Assembly (NCBI GenBank): GCA_018818965.1
Contig: JAHJQX010000015.1
Span: forward strand, 1 to 42,836
Direction: 5' to 3'
DNA: 42,836 bases
Source of the DNA: Patescibacteria group bacterium
GTDB lineage: Bacteria > Patescibacteriota > JABMPQ01
A program made the position numbers and the translations under genes. The notes beneath the pieces were generated by a model. The model saw only the letters and a list, made by a program, of their open reading frames with translations, searched no databases and was not told the origin of the DNA. Below, in pieces: positions 40,851 to 42,836 of this stretch. The first letter of the stretch is position 1; every line of letters starts with the position of its first letter.

Positions 40851-42044
40851 TTAGATATATTTACGGGGGTCAGTAATTTTACCCGAGAGCGCCGAAGCAG
40901 CTACTGTCACGGGTGACGCTAGATAGACTTCACTCTCCGGATGCCCCATACGCCCGACAAAGTTACGATTGGTAGTAGAAATACATTTTTCTCCCTTAGC
41001 TAACACACCCATGTGGCCACCCAAACACGGTCCGCAAGTGGGAGTCGACACCACACAACCTGCCTCGATAAATAGCTCAATTAATCCCTCCTTAAGACAC
41101 CGCTTATAAATATCGGTGGTGGCTGGGATCACGATCGTCCGGCACTGTACTTTTTTGCCTTTTAAAACACCCGCCGACGCCTGGAGATCAGAAAAACGTC
41201 CGTTAGTGCAGGAACCAATGAAAGCTTGATCTAGTTTAATCCCGTCTTTTTCCGCCTCCGATATAGATTTACCATTTGACGGTAAGTGTGGGTAAGCGAC
41301 TAACGGCTCCAGATCGGAAACGTCCATGTCATAAACCTGCTCATACTGACAATCTTTGTCCGATTTATAATCTTCTGTCTCAATAATGCCATTTTTACCA
41401 CCCGCCTCGATCGCCATATTGCAGATCGTCATTTTTTCCTCGTCTGACATCCGATCAATCACCTCGCCCCCAAATTCCATCGCTTTGTATTGCGCCCCAT
41501 CCACGCCAATTTCTTTAATGATATACAAAATCACATCCTTGGCCGTCACGCCTGGCTGCAACCTACCCGTGATATTAAACCGCAGCGTCTCCGGCACCTT
41601 GAACCACAGCTTGCCAGTCGCCAATACATAAGCACAATCAGTTGAGCCGATCCCCGTTGAGAAAGCTCCCAACGCCCCATAAGTACAAGTATGCGAATCA
41701 GCGCCCACAATCACCAGGCCGGGTTTGACATGGCCTTGTTCCGGTAAAATGGCGTGGCAAACGCCATGGCAACCCAACTTATAATGATGTTTTATCCCCT
41801 GTTCCACCGCCCAATCATTTAGCTCCTTGGCTAGCTGGGCGCTCTCAATATCTTTATTGGGCACAAAGTGATCAGGAGTCACCACAATTTTATTCGAATC
41901 CCAGACCTTACTAATCCCCCGCTCAGCCAACATTTTAAGCGCCGGAGGGGTGGTCACCTCGTGGCACATCATCAAATCTATTTCCCGCTCAACGAGCTCG
42001 CCGACCGCGCCGCCGAGTATTTTTTCGGTTATTGTTTTGGCCAT
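40851..42044 (-). CDS. leuC: 3-isopropylmalate dehydratase large subunit (short, archaeal-type)
   Basis: Catalytic 4Fe-4S subunit. Cluster ligands and neighbours: VGADSHTCTYGALGAF, AFIGSCTNGRFSDLQ and STPTCGPCLGGHMGVL, plus NRNFVGRMGHPESEVYLASP. At about 397 aa it belongs to the shorter class common in archaea and clostridia, not the 465-aa enterobacterial form, and this class is often broader in substrate. The ATG at 42044 (MAKTITEKILGG) is preferred to a start three codons upstream. It overlaps the 3' end of leuA by 56 nt in another frame. Confidence 0.94.
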   Translation of the reverse strand: MAKTITEKILGGAVGELVEREIDLMMCHEVTTPPALKMLAERGISKVWDSNKIVVTPDHFVPNKDIESAQLAKELNDWAVEQGIKHHYKLGCHGVCHAILPEQGHVKPGLVIVGADSHTCTYGALGAFSTGIGSTDCAYVLATGKLWFKVPETLRFNITGRLQPGVTAKDVILYIIKEIGVDGAQYKAMEFGGEVIDRMSDEEKMTICNMAIEAGGKNGIIETEDYKSDKDCQYEQVYDMDVSDLEPLVAYPHLPSNGKSISEAEKDGIKLDQAFIGSCTNGRFSDLQASAGVLKGKKVQCRTIVIPATTDIYKRCLKEGLIELFIEAGCVVSTPTCGPCLGGHMGVLAKGEKCISTTNRNFVGRMGHPESEVYLASPVTVAASALSGKITDPRKYI

Positions 42045-42836
42045 TGTTCTCACTTATTAAGCTATTATTTAAAGCATTCAGATACGACTTGGCCGAAGCC
42101 TGAATAATATCATCAGAAGCGCCATAGCCGGCATATACTTGCCCACCTCGCTCGATCTTGACTAGCACTTCCGCGAGAGCATCCTTGCCCGATGTTATCG
42201 CTTTCATGGAAAATTCCAGCAACTTATTATTCTTGGCCGTTATTTTGTCAATCGCGTGGTAGACGGCATCGATCGGCCCGTTGGCAATTACCGCCGCTTC
42301 TTTGATTTTACCTTTATCATCACGTAGGCTGACAGTCGCTGTTGGTCTTATTTTATTGCCAGTCGTAACTTGTAATAGCTCAAGATTATATTTCTGCCCA
42401 GCTATTTGTAATTGATCAGAAACTAATGCTAATAAATCCTGATCGTAAATATTTTTATTCTTGTCAGCTAATTCTTTAAATCGTCGGAAAACCTCAGCAA
42501 ATTGATCTTGATTGAGAGTAATACCCATCGCCTTAAGCCTGTTCGCCAGCCCGTGTTTGCCAGAATGTTTACCAAGCACCAATTCATTTGAATCCAGGCC
42601 AATATCTTTAGCGTCCATGATCTCATAAGTCTCGCGCTTGCAAAGCACTCCGTGCTGATGAATACCGGCCTCATGGGCAAAAGCATTGGCACCGACAATC
42701 GCCTTGTTGGGTTGCACGGGAATGCCAGTGAGATTGGAAACTAGCTTGGAGACTTTGGCGATCTCTTTAGTTCTGATGCCGGTATCAGCTTGAAAATAAT
42801 CGTGACGTGTTTTGAGATTCAATACTATCTCTTCCA
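41989..42836 (-). CDS. leuA: 2-isopropylmalate synthase, C-terminal part
   Basis: The frame runs off the window edge; in-frame codons upstream of the first shown TTG read EEIV, matching the family, so that TTG is not a start. Visible are the end of the barrel (NLKTRHDYFQADTGI), the subdomain VGANAFAHEAGIHQHGVLC, VLGKHSGKHGLANRL, and the C-terminal leucine-binding domain (ATVSLRDDKGKIKEAAVIANG onward, GGQVYAGYGASDDIIQASA). Leucine feedback is likely. The last 25 or so residues (NNGQNNNRKNTRRRGRRAR) are a basic extension encoded over the start of leuC. Confidence 0.94.
   Translation of the reverse strand, partial: EEIVLNLKTRHDYFQADTGIRTKEIAKVSKLVSNLTGIPVQPNKAIVGANAFAHEAGIHQHGVLCKRETYEIMDAKDIGLDSNELVLGKHSGKHGLANRLKAMGITLNQDQFAEVFRRFKELADKNKNIYDQDLLALVSDQLQIAGQKYNLELLQVTTGNKIRPTATVSLRDDKGKIKEAAVIANGPIDAVYHAIDKITAKNNKLLEFSMKAITSGKDALAEVLVKIERGGQVYAGYGASDDIIQASAKSYLNALNNSLISENNGQNNNRKNTRRRGRRAR

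Noticed and set aside
1-42836. Alternative genetic code (TGA as glycine)
   Set aside because: TGA terminates trpC in the normal ATGA overlap and all proteins are full length with standard stops.
1-42836. CRISPR array, rRNA genes, integrase or transposase genes
   Set aside because: None seen; repeats present are inverted or dispersed, not regularly spaced direct repeats.

Overview
The window looks like a bacterial chromosome fragment that uses the standard stop codons: TGA ends real genes such as trpC, so the glycine-TGA code of Gracilibacteria does not apply. No rRNA is present, so placement is indirect. Very tight, mostly overlapping genes, few Shine-Dalgarno sites, short palindromes that reach into coding sequence (a PTGRQ peptide in TrpD), a Bro-N protein and a split transketolase suggest a Patescibacteria/CPR-like lineage. 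That is an inference. If right, the lineage is unusually rich in biosynthesis, because most members lack amino-acid pathways.

Layout. 1-2.2 kb: the end of a RelA/SpoT-type gene, then parB and parA. 2.26-2.48 kb: a promoter, a broken tRNA-Leu fragment, an intact tRNA-Leu(CAA) and a hairpin. 2.5-3.8 kb: two charged coiled-coil-like proteins of unknown function. 3.9-24.9 kb: an aromatic amino-acid supercluster, all on the minus strand. In transcription order it holds an aminotransferase; an AbiE toxin-antitoxin pair; a TyrA-prephenate dehydratase fusion with aroA-aroC-aroK-aroE-aroD; trpEGDCFBA; and a chorismate mutase protein with two transketolase subunits, aroF and aroB. All seven shikimate steps, all tryptophan steps and the Phe/Tyr branch are present. 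25-27.2 kb: ridA and an ABC-2 exporter. 27.3-31.4 kb: a GC-rich ThiF-like gene, a Bro-N gene, an orphan membrane histidine kinase and an unknown gene. 31.4-42.8 kb: a branched-chain operon leuA-leuC-cimA-like-leuD-leuB-ilvE-ilvD-(PPC protein)-ilvB-ilvN-ilvC.

The most interesting signal is a duplicated transcription-attenuation cassette in front of trpE and in front of the chorismate mutase operon. Each copy has a TTGACA/TATAAT-type promoter with a 16-nt spacer, a leader-peptide start exactly 9 nt after the -10 box, a short leader peptide loaded with Trp, Phe and Tyr, and mutually exclusive antiterminator and terminator hairpins, the terminator lying in a 33-nt block identical between copies. 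This would let aromatic aminoacyl-tRNA supply control both entry into the pathway and the tryptophan branch.

A second theme is rewiring of the prephenate branch. The chorismate mutase protein carries a prephenate-dehydratase-like domain that has lost its catalytic motifs, while an apparently intact dehydratase domain is fused to the dehydrogenase. A third theme is several families of intergenic inverted repeats, one of which keeps a related core but has different, locus-specific, matching arms at each site.
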